From assembly GCF_014529535.1 (NCBI RefSeq), contig NW_023503339.1, positions 310,001 through 374,000 on the forward strand: DNA of 64,000 bases, read 5' to 3'. The stretch comes from Bradysia coprophila (lineage: Eukaryota; Arthropoda; Insecta; Diptera; Sciaridae). The position numbers and the translations under genes were made by a program. Below, piece by piece: positions 20,811 through 32,729 of the stretch (positions within the stretch are counted from its first letter, which is position 1; the number at the start of each line of letters is the position of its first letter). A model generated the notes under the pieces. The model worked only from the letters and a program-made list of their open reading frames with translations, did no database searches and had not been told where the DNA came from.

Positions 20811-21625
20811 ACATTTTTCTCACTGCAACAGTCCATTTTATCCCAAAGAATAGACCCTAATGTTTCAACACGGTTCTTTGGGTGAGCTAAACTTTCATGT
20901 TACATTTGACTTTGATTGTTACTATACATCGACACCTACTAAGGATTTATTATCGTTCGAATTAGATGCTTTTATCCAATTGACAATTTTTTCATCAACT
21001 GCAATCGATTGGTGTACTATACATTCAGAAGACACCACTACTGATGGTAAAAACAGGAACATAATTTTGATGTGGGTGGGTACTTTCCACTGGTAGTGTT
21101 ACTTAACCCTCAAAGTCAAAATGACAGTTTAACAACAAATTCAATATTTTGATTGGCTTCTCGTCAACTTTGCTAATTTATATCATGCTGATATCGTGTA
21201 TAAAAAAGAACTTTTTGCAAAATAGTTCATGAAAACATTATGCACAATATGATTTTATTAATCGTGTGGTAAAGAAAATCTGATAAAAAAAATTGAGCCG
21301 TTTACGGTATAGTGTTTACCAATGAAGCAATATACGATCAATTGTGTTTACAACTAATACATGTGTAACAGTTCAACCTATATTGGAACTTCGTTGCAAT
21401 TTGTAAACATTTTTCCACGGAATTTACTTGGAAATTATGGAGAAATTCCAACGTGGAAGTGGGAATTTTTCCAATAGGAAAATGAAACAAATTTCTACTA
21501 GGGACTAAAGCGTTTTGTTGAACAGCTAGAATAGCTTCGGCAACAAAAAATAATTTAGAATAAATAAAGATTATCGACTTAACAGTAACTCACTTGTAGA
21601 TAATTAGCACAAAAAAATAATGAGA

Positions 21626-24006
21626 TTAATGTGGTAGTAACTTTCGTTCGATTTCCTCCTCCAACGAATCGTGGGTGTAGAATACTCTAAAATCATCGCT
21701 GACATCGTCAAACACTTGGCCGACACTCGGTTTCAAATTGTAGAATATCAAAGGTTGATTTCGACTTCTGAAGTCTGCGATCAAAATTTCAATAACCTTG
21801 GCTGCTGTGAAATCGGCGCCGTAAATGTGCGAGCAATCTATGACTATCGGTACTTGTGTACGGATTCCCTGTTTTGATATCAATTTCCGAACATAGTCGA
21901 CCGATGGGAAAATGAGGCATCGGTCCGGTGTTAGCATAAGGTATTTGGTAGCGTGTGCGGATGTCTGTAAATGGGAAGGTCGGTTAGAAAAGTAGAAAGT
22001 GGAAAAAATCAAGTATTTCTTACAGCCAGATATTCGATGCGAATCTTTGGTCGTGCAGCGTGGTAGAGTATGAAGACAACGTTAATACCGATTCCGAAGA
22101 GAATACCAATTTCTAATGGGAATACCAAACAGGCAAAGAATGCGGCAAGACCAGGAATAAGATCCGTTTCTGAGGGAATAATTCACAAATATTTAGAAAA
22201 TTAAGCGACGACACGTCAAGCACACACTTACTTTTACTACGCCACATCGGCTTAACGACTTTGACTTCGACCATAAATATTACGGCAGCTATGATAACAG
22301 CCGCCAATGCTGCTTTCGGGATATAGAAAAACATTGGTGTCAAGAAGAGCAGCGCAAATAGAACTAAGAGCCCGGTGTATAAATTTCCGAGTGGCGTTCT
22401 TACACCACTCGCATTATTGACAGCGCCACGAGATAACGACCCAGTTCCGGGATATCCCAACGCGAAAGAATTTACTACATTTGAAGCACCAATGGCAATC
22501 AGTTCTTGGGTCGCATCAATAGTCTTCCCTTTAGCTACACAGAAAGAAATAAAAATTATTTTCTTTTCAAAGCTTCCATCACCGATCATTACATACCGAA
22601 TGCCTTACAAACGGCAATATTCTCCAACAACGCGATCAACGGAATGACAATCAATCCCGACCCCAAATGTGACACCATTTCCATGAATGTTTCTCCTTTG
22701 GTTATAACTTCGCCGGTGGTTTCGTTTCGTACATCCGGTATGGAAAATGGAGGACTTTGGAACGGTGGCAAACCGGGCGGAATGTCACCAATCAATCTGA
22801 AGTAGCTTTTGTCGGTTTGATAACAAACATACGCTATAACTCCGGTTATAACGACTATTATGGCATTTCGCGCCGTTCCTATCAGCCAGAACAGTTTACT
22901 GAGGAAGAACTCACTCTTTGACGCGTTGGCAGGACATGGTTTTCGAAGTGTAAGCAGCTAGGAAAAAGAATAAAATTTGTTTGAATATTCGACGAAAGGT
23001 TTCAGTATGTGAAACGAAAAAAAAATCTTTCAAATCACTCACTCTCATTAGCAGCAGGACTATGATGCATGAGAATCCCAGCACTGTGTCCAAAATTCGT
23101 GTGTGATGAATATTTGCAATTACGGACTTCCACATCTCCACAAACGTTTGACCTGATCCAGGTATTCCCAGCAAATCTTTTACTTGTGACGATAAAATAA
23201 TTAATGATACTGCACTCGTGTAACCCGAACTGACTGGTCCCGACACAAAATTTATTAAAAAGCCGAGTCCGAACAACCCCATTAAAATTTCAACGATGCC
23301 AGTTAAAAATGACAAAAGGACAGCCCGCTGCCATACACCACCAGCACTTTGGAATGTTAGCAATGATGAGATTGCGCTTGGTCCCATTGGAACGTTTGCA
23401 TTGGAGCCAAGTAGTACGTATACAAAACAACCCATGAATGAACCGTAGAGACCGTACTGGCAAAAGCAAAAAGTTTTTTTTTAAATCAAAATTTCAAATT
23501 TGCAAAAAAAAACAATTTAAAATACTTACGGCAGGATCGAGTCCAGCAATGCCTGAATAAGCTAAAGCTTGAGGGATTACCGTTAATCCGACCGTAATGC
23601 CTGCTACTAAATCTCCAACAGCATCTTGCTGTGAATAACTGCAACGAATTTTGAAATGAAAAAAGTTAATTTCGTCTGACTTCCTGAGGACCTAAAACGT
23701 CGGCCTTACGGCACTTACGATTTCATCCAACTTATGATTGGTAATCGTTTGTACAACACTTTTTTCCTGGCTACACCATGGTATTTCTTTGAAAGCCAAG
23801 ACTTGATGGTTTCGGACGTTTTATGTCTGTCATCGTCGTTCGTTACTGTAATAATCGAGATTAGTCATAATAATTCAAGAAAGATGTTGTTGACATGACT
23901 CTAACTTACATATAAATTCATTTGATCCTCTATAACTACCCTTTAACTCTGAAGGCATGGTGTCAGTTAAATCGCTGATAACTACAGCTGGATTGTCGTA
24001 GGCCAT
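21626..24006 (-). CDS. SLC26-family anion (sulfate) transporter, 631 aa
   Basis: Complete 8-exon gene: 24006-23910, 23845-23719, 23638-23530, 23456-23043, 22957-22597, 22534-22232, 22169-22024, 21964-21626; phases close to 632 codons including the stop. The product is a multipass plasma-membrane anion exchanger/transporter. A hydrophilic N-terminus precedes DLVAGITVGLTVIPQALAYS, the SLC26/SulP signature; then come LLGSNANVPMGPSAISSLL, several hydrophobic spans, FALGYPGTGSLSRGAVNNASG, YIPKAALAAVIIAAV and a cytosolic C-terminal STAS domain (last 113 residues, with VIDCSHIYGADFTAAKVIE). Length fits SLC26A11-like insect members. No defect seen. Substrate cannot be told from sequence; sulfate, chloride or oxalate are the family options. 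Confidence 0.93.
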
Positions 24007-25204
24007 TGTTTCAATTTTATTTTGTCTCTTAAAGCTTAACAAAGAATAAAGAAAAATTATCAGTTTGGATAGTGAAAATGAGGTTCAAAATATTAAGGAT
24101 TGTGAGTGTGGGATTCGGTAAAGAATGTCTGGAAAATGTAAATCAAGAACTGAGAATAAATACGAAAGCAGTAGTTGAATCTCCGTTTTTTTTTCATGGA
24201 AATTTCGGGAAACTGGTCACTTCTCTAATACTAAACCCTGAAAATTAAAATCTAAAAGTTTTGTTCCGGAAATGTTTGGAAACACGCAAAAATAATTCTA
24301 TTTTCAATTTAAAGCTAACCCATTTATCGTCGATGTTTCGGTGTTGCAAAGGTATATCAAAGAACAATAAAATACGCACAAATGTAGGCTCTAAAAACCT
24401 TACGCAAGCAACCATTAAAATTTCACAAACATAAATGTTTATCTGATGAAATAATTATTGAGCCAATCCTTCTTCTGTCCTCCCTTGACACGAAACAATT
24501 TCTTATCTGTCTCCTTTATCTTTAGCATTTTCCTCACGTTTCTCAATTTTACCTATTTACCGTCTGTGTTTATCATTGCGTAACGATTATCAAAGTCGTA
24601 AAAAAAATATAATTTTTAAATATTGCTAATGTATCTGAAAATATTGACAATCGTAAAATGTAATCTAACGTTAAACATTAAAAATATAAACTGGCAAAAG
24701 CTAAATAACATGGAATTAAATCGTAAAGTAATTATTATTAAAAACAGTTGAGGTACGAGAATGTGAAGAAATTTTGATTTGAAAGCAGATTATGTTGACC
24801 AATTTCAATTATTCCACATTATAGACAGTGAATCGTAAATGTATATAATTGGAAAGAGCCTAGGTACGGAAAATATCAGCACAAAGGTAGTAGTTAGTAA
24901 AATGTATTGATGATTCATGTTACTTTTCACGAGAATGAGCAAAATGATTTCGGGCAGAGAAAAACCACAAAAGAAAGGGAAAAAATGTTTGAAACGTATG
25001 TTGTCATGAATATTGTACTGGCTGAATTTCAACCGGCAGAGTTGAAGTAGAAATTTGACGTCATAATATTATCTTAAGATTCTCCGTGGAATCTCACTTA
25101 TTGTATTGTTACAGCGAAAATCTTTAGCCACGGTTCGCCTGAACGAACGTATAATAAAAAGAGGACATAATCAAACATTTTTCTTTGGAAATATATTTTT
25201 GGTG

Positions 25205-25505
25205 CTACAGTTAGAGGCAGTGAAATTTAGGCATGATTTTCCTTCAGCTAATCCACACATTCAATCAAAACTGGTTATACGATTGAAGGTGTTACACGCA
25301 CGCACGTTACATACATTTATCAAAAATTACGAATTATCACATTTTCGTTTTACGTATGTTTTATCTATTGAAAATGGAAATGTGATAATTCCTAATTTTT
25401 GATAGATGAAGTGGTAAAACCGTATAAAGACGTATAAACAGTTTTGATTGTTTGTGTGGATCAGCTGAAAAACAGCTGAAGCAAATTCGTGCTGAAATTT
25501 CACTA
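25205..25505. mobile_element. MITE family X, copy 2 (carries a nested hairpin)
   Basis: Same family as 5664-5860: starts ACAGTTAGAGGCAGTGAAAT and ends with TGTGTGGATCAGCTGAAAAA and GCTGAAATTTCACT. It is about 100 bp longer than copy 1 because of an inner hairpin at 25318-25404. Confidence 0.75.
25318..25404. repeat. Hairpin nested in MITE family X
   Basis: Arms TATCAAAAATTACGAATTATC and (complement) TATCAAAAATTAGGAATTATC. Absent from the sister MITE at 5664-5860, so it is a secondary insertion. Confidence 0.7.
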
Positions 25506-28099
25506 AAGCAAAACTTTTTTAAAAATTTCACCGAGTCGTTTTCGAAAAAGTTTTCAAAAATAGTGTTTTCACTTTCAAAATTTATCTGAAACTGATGAAA
25601 AAAAAAAATCGCCCAACCGGCGCTGTCATATTTTTTATCGGTAAAAGTCATTATTCTGAGCTAAAAATTCTTCTACTATGCCTCTAATTTTTTAAAGCTA
25701 ATTTTGTCTTCACTTTCAGCAAAATTTGAAGCTTGCACCGCTTACACGGTGAGCTTGAAATAAATTTTAGTGAAAGGTGGATGTACCCAACATTTTATTG
25801 CTGAATAGGGAGTTTTTTTTAAGATAACCCATTTTTGCATGCATTTTGATGCCTGTGAAACAGTTCCACTAACAAAACATAGATTTTTCGCAGAGTTTGA
25901 TTGATAGTCTTAACCATTCTAATGATGTAAAATATAATTTTGGCAAATAATTTAAGTTACTTTCGACCGTACTGTCTGTAGAAAAGAAAACCGTCAAAGC
26001 TAGAACAAAGTCTAAAATCTTCCATTTAAACTCATCCTAGTAAAACAAATCAATTCTTGTTATACTTTCAACATCCCGGAATGATGTATGATACATTGTT
26101 TTATCTGTTAGATTCTTTCTAATTGCCGGAAATTAAAAAAAATTTATTGCGAATTATGTTTCCTAAACGACTAATCAGATGCTTCGATATAATTTCAAGT
26201 TCAACAATTTACAGGTACCGACAATATAATATAAAAATCAGACTTATTGAAGAAAAATCGGAAAAATACTTCACAATAGAAAAGTTTTTTTTTTATTCCC
26301 ATTATTGTGTTTTAAACGCTTCGAAGCATGTACGGTGTACACGCTAAAGCTGCTAGACGGTAATTAATATTTTTGAGAAGAAAATTATCGCGGCTATAGA
26401 TTAGTTGAATTTACACTTTCCATTCGAATTGTTCCCGATTTAGAATTTATTTTTTATTTAAAATTCTTTTTTCTTTAATTAAATTAACTAATTGCTATTC
26501 AACAAAAGTTCTTTTTTTATTAATGGAAATAGTAATTGTATTGTTAAAGTTGAGATAATATGAAGGTAGATATAGGTAGATAGGTATGTTATAATATATA
26601 AACAGTACCATTAACTCAGCACGATTGTTTTATTATTATGTTTTTCACTTGAATTCTCATTTAGAATTTTGATTTCAACTGATCTGTACGAAGGTTCAAC
26701 GTTAACTGAATTTCTGATACTAATTTTTCCAGGTTACAGTACCTTTATTAAGTAGAAGCAATTAAAAGAAGAAGAAAAAAACTGTGTGTTCGAAGAGAAA
26801 CACTGTTGTGTATCATTAACACAATACAATTTTACTGTGAGTGATATTGAATTTCGCAGATTTGTTCAGCGCAAACATTTCTTTAGTACCTATCTAATAT
26901 TAAATATACCTTTTTGTCTCAAAATCTTTATATTTACACGTGAATATCTGTTGTCTCTCGGATTAGGTTAATTATTGCCGGTGTTTAGAATATTAGATTA
27001 ATTTATTCGGAAACGATGGAGTGGATTGGAGATTAATTTAATTATATGACGTCATAGCTTCAAATGGAAATACACAACAAAGCATCAGAGTGATATATAT
27101 CTAAATTAGCTACCAGCCATCTGTACCACAGAATTTGTTTTTTAATTGAAAATTCCTTTATCGCTATTTTCTTTGAAAATATTTTAAAATCCAGTAGCAG
27201 TGGAATGGAAAAAATAAACTCACGTGCTTTCTGTTGCGTTTTATATTTGTACAATTCCGATGAATAATTTTTTGTTCATATTTGGTGTGAAAGAAATCAG
27301 CCAATCACAAGCCGATAACTAAATGAAGTTTTCATTCACGAATCGGGCGACAGGCAGGCCAGTCTCCTTAATTAATTTTTGTTCTGATGGCCAAGTGCAA
27401 GTGGAGATTTATAGGAGATTTGGGGTTTTAAGGGTACCTATGCACTATTTGAACTTTTAAGGTTTCGGGGTTTTGGGTTCTTAAGGATATGATTTACTTT
27501 ATGTAGCTATATACCTGGACCTAGTCTTCGGAAATATTTCCCAAAATTTTCAGAAAAATTTACTAAATTTTCAGAAATCCGTATATCAACATGAGTAAAT
27601 TTTCAGTTTAGAAAGATTGATTGTTGTATTTTGAGATAAAATTTTTCTCAGAGTGTGCGCTAGAGTTTCCAGGATGAGCCGAGCAGTGTAGCTACGGCAC
27701 TGCAAAAATATGACTAATAACGAAGGCTTTATGTTTCTGTTCCCTAGAATTCTGCTTTAAAACTTCAAAATACGATCGGTTATTCGAACAAGTTCGAAGA
27801 GGTAAAATTTTCATTATAAGCTTTTAGAGAAAATAGGAATACATTATTTATAATTAATTTATCTACTGCAAGTTGAAAATATTCATAATTTTCAGCAACA
27901 ATCTAGCTATCAAACGTAGTTGACAATACGTAATTCATAAGGGTATTATATAAGCGATTATTAGTATTTGCGCCCGAAATTAACAGAATCCTACTATAAT
28001 CATGTGATGTAAGATTCTATGTTAGTTACCGATTGATGTGGTTTTGCATGAAAATTATAAATATTTTCACTAGCAGTAGTTAAATCTTGTTGCTAACAC

Positions 28100-28204
28100 G
28101 TTAGTAAATGGGGGTTTTGCGCACAAGATATGAGATAGAGCTCACTTCGCTCGTATCTGTCGGCAAAATCACATCTAGTTCTCAAAACAACCCCATTTAC
28201 TAAC
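28100..28204. repeat. Short TIR foldback
   Basis: 14-bp perfect inverted ends GTTAGTAAATGGGG/CCCCATTTACTAAC around a GAGCTCACTTCGCTCG apex. 105 bp. Confidence 0.7.
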
Positions 28205-28282
28205 TAGTTCGCACAATAGCTATTTTGTCATCTTGAAAATATGAAAAGTGAAAAAATGATGGGCAATGCCGAAAAATGTTAA

Positions 28283-28663
28283 AGTACCCGTGGCGCCCAA
28301 AAGTCTAGCTTTTCGATATTTCCCCTAACGTTTCCAATCGGCCAGATTCGAATATCTAAACAGACATTTCTTAAGTATGATCCAAACAAAGCTGCGAAGA
28401 AAAGACGACTGTACAGCGAAATGATCGAGAATGAAAATCTATTCTTCGTTCCATTTGCCATCGAAACGTTAAGTCCGATTTGCGAAGAGGGTCTCAAGTT
28501 TATTAATATTGTTGGAAAGAAAGTAGAGGACAGTCCCGGAGATCCAAGATCCAAAAATTTAATTATTCAACGGTTCAGTGTGGCTTTGCAACGACACAAT
28601 TCTGGTTGCATAATGGGAACCTTCCCGGATAATAAAGGTTTTGAAGAAATCTTTTTGTTATAA
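28283..28663 (+). pseudogene. Second relic of the retroelement-linked family
   Basis: Open frame whose last 80 residues are well conserved (NLFFVPFAIETLSPICEEGL, then GDPRSKNLIIQRFSVALQR, then CIMGTFPDNKGFEEI) and match the end of the same family as the minus-strand relic at 4940-5478. The family's upstream part (LEPxGL, RPDG, WDxTC) is absent, and the preceding 35 codons do not look like it, so this is a 5'-truncated copy. A poly-A-like tract follows the stop (28711-28725), suggesting insertion by target-primed reverse transcription (inference). Confidence 0.6.
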
Positions 28664-28739
28664 TTAAAATGTAAATGATCATGAATAAATTACTTTTACA
28701 TTTAAAATATCAAAAAAAAAAAAAATGAAAAAATTTAAC

Positions 28740-30880
28740 TTTGTCTCTCACACGGAGTACTTTTTTGGTAGGTGGAAAACAAGCATTACTCTACTGTTTC
28801 AGTATGTGTAGCGCCCCCATGAACAAGTTTATTGCAGGCTTATCACTTGTTTGATTAATTCAAACAACTAAAATGTAGTTATGAAACCGAGTAACTTAGG
28901 TATGATAATTGTCTTTTCACGAAAGTGCTCGTTTTGTTTACTTAATTTAGCGGTACCCTACTTTAATCTCATTGTTTATTGTAACTGTGAGTAAATATCC
29001 GTTGAATTAGTGGATTTAATTTGAAAATAAGCAATTACTTACATTTCTCTCACGCTAAATATTGATTTAATTGTAACAAACATATTGATAAGTAAATAAT
29101 TATTGGCGAGTAGGAGTAGACCATGAAAAATAATGTAATAGGGTAGTTAGATGGGACTTGGGACACACTCTGTTTAGACCGAAGATTGGGATTCTTATAC
29201 ATGTTTATTATCACGTTGGTAACACTGTGAATCCGTGTAGTAAAACCATAAGAGATCGTGATCGTCGTCGTAGTTGTGACTAAATAACCTAAGTAAGAGG
29301 AAATTTTTGTGGTGTGCCAAACGACAGGTGTCCCGTTTATTACATTGACATTGAAATTGAGAAGAAACTCAATTTCGCGGCTGAATGCAATAAAATATCG
29401 CTAAATGGTTTAAAGTGCACCGCTAAATGTATCGAAAAAGAACAAAAATAGTAAATCGATTATCCTATGACTGTTTTCGTATGCCACGGAGAAAATTTAA
29501 AAAATGTGAGAAATTTTACAAAAGAAATTTTTAGGAAATTGTTAGTACCTGTCGTATGGAATATGAAGATAATGTACCAAGTTGCACGTATTGCAAAACA
29601 ATAATTATGAATGCAATAGAATTTATACATGATTCGAGATTAACAACTTGTCAAAATGGAGTTTCAAGTGACCAAATGCATCCTAAAGATAAACAATCTT
29701 ATTTTTCTCAACAAGGATATCCGATTTCAGATCAGCGGAAGACATTTCATGAGTCGATGATTATAATCAACGTTCTTCACTTGACATTGACGATTTCGCG
29801 CATGTGCCGCAAAAGCACTGAAAAAGATATCATATCTAAAACACGAATACCAGCAATTGACTAATTAATTCAAAATACAAACAATTGAAGCACGTTTGCC
29901 ATCATCTTTTTTGTCCTTTGCAAGTCATTTTACGCACGAAACATATCAGCTGTTCAAAGAAGAATTTTTAATTTTGTACTCATTTAGAATTATTAAACAA
30001 ACAAAGTGCATTTCGATACTCATCGAAATATAGGAGCTGACGATTCGGTTGTGGAATGCGACGGAAAATATTTCTTAATGTGCATGGGTCGAAAATCGTT
30101 CATGAATTCAATTCAAGACAATTTTTACATGTAAAGTGTAACAGACTGACTGACAGTGGATAAGGTTTAATTAATAGTCTCCTCAAACTTCACACGCTCG
30201 CACTAGTACACCGATTGGTTGAATACAGGAGTGACAAGTTGAGATCGTTACCTTCAAATCTCTAACCGTAATTTCAGGATACCATTAGCATAAGTTGTAC
30301 GATTTTATCCAATTATGAAGGTGCGTCATAAGTTCAGAGAAACTTTTACGCTTAGTAACCAACTGATTAGACCATTAGTTCTTATTTAGCGAGAAATGCG
30401 TGCAGTTATCGAAAAAAGTATCAAAATGGTTAGAACAATTCGCGTTTCGTTCAGTGAGTGATTCAGCCAGACGTTTATCTTGATTTTGAAATTTATTGAC
30501 ATGTTTTTTTCTTCGCTTTAAATTTAAAAAGTACCAAAAGACATTATACACGAGATCGTAAGTATAATAATACAACAGAGATAAGAGAAAAAAAAAACAC
30601 ATTTTCTTGTTGTCGTTGCTGTTGCTGCAAGTGAAATGTTTTTTTTTGTTCATACGGAATGTTGTTGTCTGGATAGGTAGTGTTTTTAGGAATATTTTGA
30701 ATCATGTGATAGTAGTGATTAATAACTGGCTGCAAATTACTCATATCGTAAAATTGAGGAAGCAATCTTGTATTTTTCTGGTGGATGGACATTGGACGCT
30801 GTCGTCGATAATTTCCTTTTGAACTAATTTTGATTTACTAATTTGACCGTGTAGACGTAGGAGCTATCACAAGTCCGTGA
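28740..30880. other. Non-coding stretch
   Basis: AT-rich, no recognised gene or long repeat. The open frame 29556-29864 (102 codons, eight Cys/His-rich residues at the start) matches nothing I know. Confidence 0.45.
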
Positions 30881-30889
30881 AAAATTATC

Positions 30890-31135
30890 CTAACAACCCT
30901 TAGATAAGATATTCTCAAAAAATATGGGGCTATCAACATCCTCGATAGACTGGCGAGATAACAGAGTTACTTGCACGGACAGACAGATCATACCAAGGTA
31001 TAGGTAAGAATTGAGGACGAAGTATGTAACCATCTTTAATTTGGTCAGTCTAGTATTGAAACTTGATAGTAAATTCACAATAAAAATACCTAGAGCGATA
31101 AGTGGAACAATGGTACACCTTCTCCTAAAAATCAT
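30890..31135 (-). pseudogene. Transmembrane-like ORF segment, unassigned
   Basis: An 81-codon frame with two hydrophobic spans (VPLIALGIFIVNLL and YFVLNSYLYLGMICLSVQV). With the segments at 32600-32725 (LPMTISCLLKPKCPVLITPV ... FTLIRYL) and 35679-35867 (VWLLVGISLFPLLMSTV), on the same strand, it may be part of one decayed or highly diverged membrane-protein gene. The middle segment weakly recalls the LPxENxMKxP ... GYLxYG region of amino-acid/proton symporters (SLC36), but not enough to name it. Confidence 0.22.
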
Positions 31136-31859
31136 ATCGTAATTTACACTAACGGATCAGTTATCAGCGACTCGACGATATCAGGCATTTACAGCAATAT
31201 AATCAATGTTCACATATCTCTGCCACTAGGCAAACTAGGCCTGTGACGTCTTACAAGAATTTCCAACCGGACCTACCCATATAAACCGACAACGAACCAA
31301 CTCTAAGCACTTTATCCGCTGACATCCTCTATTCAGCAGACGAACTTGCTAAAGCAGTGACATCAATCACACCAATTACACCGGAACCGATCTTCCGAAT
31401 CTACCCCTCTCATAGCAAAAGCATTCTTGAACTCAGGAATTTACAATACCAATCATGGCCCTACGTTAGTGACGCAAGTCCGTTCACACTGAAAAATTTG
31501 ACAACAAAAATTTTTCATCATGACACAACTTTTTTGACTTTTCCCCTACCGCTCCTACTACCCCCACTTAATTTATTCGTAATCTAGGCGTTCATACGAG
31601 TGCAACGAGCTATCACACGCCTCATAAGGTTAAGATTTGGCCGAGATATTAAATTTCAAAACTTGAAAATTTGTATGAAGAAATTGATTTCCATACATTT
31701 TGAAATAGATGAATTTTACCAACCTTTGTCACTTTGTTACAACGAAACTTTTGAATTTACCGGTGGATTTGGCTGAAATTTTCAGGGTATATCAAGGACG
31801 TCATTCTAAGAAACTAATTTTAAGGAATTTTCATAAAAGCTTATAATTTCGGAGCTATG

Positions 31860-32091
31860 AGCGTTTTAAGCTATTGAACTATAGGATTCATAACTCAGAA
31901 AGTATGGCAGATAGAAAGTTCGTTTAAAAGACAAATTTAAAGAGTTTCAGATTTCAGTCGACACGTGTTTCAGTGTTTTCAACAAAAATCTGCCATTTGG
32001 GAGCTATGTCAGCCATAACTCGGAAAATATGGCTTTCTATCTGCCATACTTTCTGAGTTATGAATCCTATAGTTCAATAGCTTAAAACGCT
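31860..32091. repeat. Foldback with 59-bp perfect arms
   Basis: Arms 31860-31918 and 32033-32091 begin AGCGTTTTAAGCTATTGAAC and end ATGGCAGATAGAAAG; I see no mismatch between them. Directly abuts the next foldback at 32100. Confidence 0.85.
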
Positions 32092-32099
32092 ATTGAAAT

Positions 32100-32597
32100 C
32101 ACTTACAGTGGAGGTGTGACGCAAGTCCTGTTATCCACTTACAAAAGAACTGATATCGGTGTAGGTGACGCTTACAGATTCGACACGCAAAAAGATATGC
32201 GTCACAAATGGCAGCTGATGAGGAAAGCACGAAAAAGTTTGATCAACAAAAACTTTTTATAAAGAAAATTATAACAAAAAAAATTTGCGTCACAAGTGGC
32301 AGATGTTGAAGAAGGAAATTTTTTTAAAGTGTGAAATATATTTCTTTAAAGAATGGAATTCAAACGGAAGAAAGCCGAATCATCTGCCACTTGTTGACGC
32401 AAATTTTTTTATTATAATTTCTTCCTAAATTTTTTTGTGTATAATTTTTGTTGATCAAACTTTCGCGCGCTTTCCTCATCAGCTGCCATTTGTGACGCAT
32501 ATCTTTTTGCGTGTCGAATCTGTAAGCGTCACCTACACCGATATCAGTTCTTTTGTAAGTGGATAACAGGACTTGCGTCACACCTCCACTGTAAGTG
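32100..32597. mobile_element. 498-bp foldback element with about 200-bp arms
   Basis: Ends CACTTACAGTGGAGGTGTGA and its complement, with arms almost identical for more than 120 bp (both include GGTGTAGGTGACGCTTACAG and GATATGCGTCACAAATGGCA). It interrupts or borders the transmembrane-like frame 32600-32725. The CACT- start recalls CACTA-type ends, but no TSD is visible. Confidence 0.8.
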
Positions 32598-32599
32598 GT

Positions 32600-32725
32600 T
32601 TTGGGCGATTCTAAGTACCTAATCAAGGTGAACAGAACCATTCCAAAAAAAACATTCACCGGAGTAATGAGTACTGGACACTTAGGCTTCAACAAACAAC
32701 TTATTGTCATCGGCAAGTCCTCCAT
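32600..32725 (-). pseudogene. Transmembrane-like ORF segment next to foldback
   Basis: 42 codons from a minus-strand ATG. Hydrophobic, with a LKPKCPVLITPV segment; see 30890-31135. The frame runs straight into the right arm of the foldback at 32597, so any longer exon is broken there. Confidence 0.2.
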
Positions 32726-32729
32726 ATTG

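Larger units (their letters stand above)
15883..21503. mobile_element. 5.6-kb two-gene DNA transposon with 13-bp TIRs
   Basis: Exact inverted ends CCCTAGTAGAAAT (15883-15895) and ATTTCTACTAGGG (21491-21503), with weaker TTGGAAAAA/TTTTTCCAA similarity extending inward. They enclose a transposase ORF (16239-18254) and a spliced companion gene (18312-20301) on the same strand, plus about 1.1 kb of non-coding 3' sequence with a SINE head. Flanks are ...GGTAC and ACTAAAG; no clear TSD, so the outer border may differ by a base or two. The superfamily assignment to a CACTA/EnSpm-like group rests on the protein, not the ends. Confidence 0.7.
24010..28095. other. AT-rich gene-poor stretch
   Basis: Upstream of the SLC26 gene. 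Apart from the MITE at 25205-25505 I see no gene. Short open frames (24805-25032, 26123-26347, 26786-26971 and others) have no domain, no codon pattern and no exon borders. Confidence 0.55.

Noticed and set aside
29556-29864. 102-codon plus ORF with several Cys
   Set aside because: No recognisable motif, signal peptide or neighbours; likely chance.
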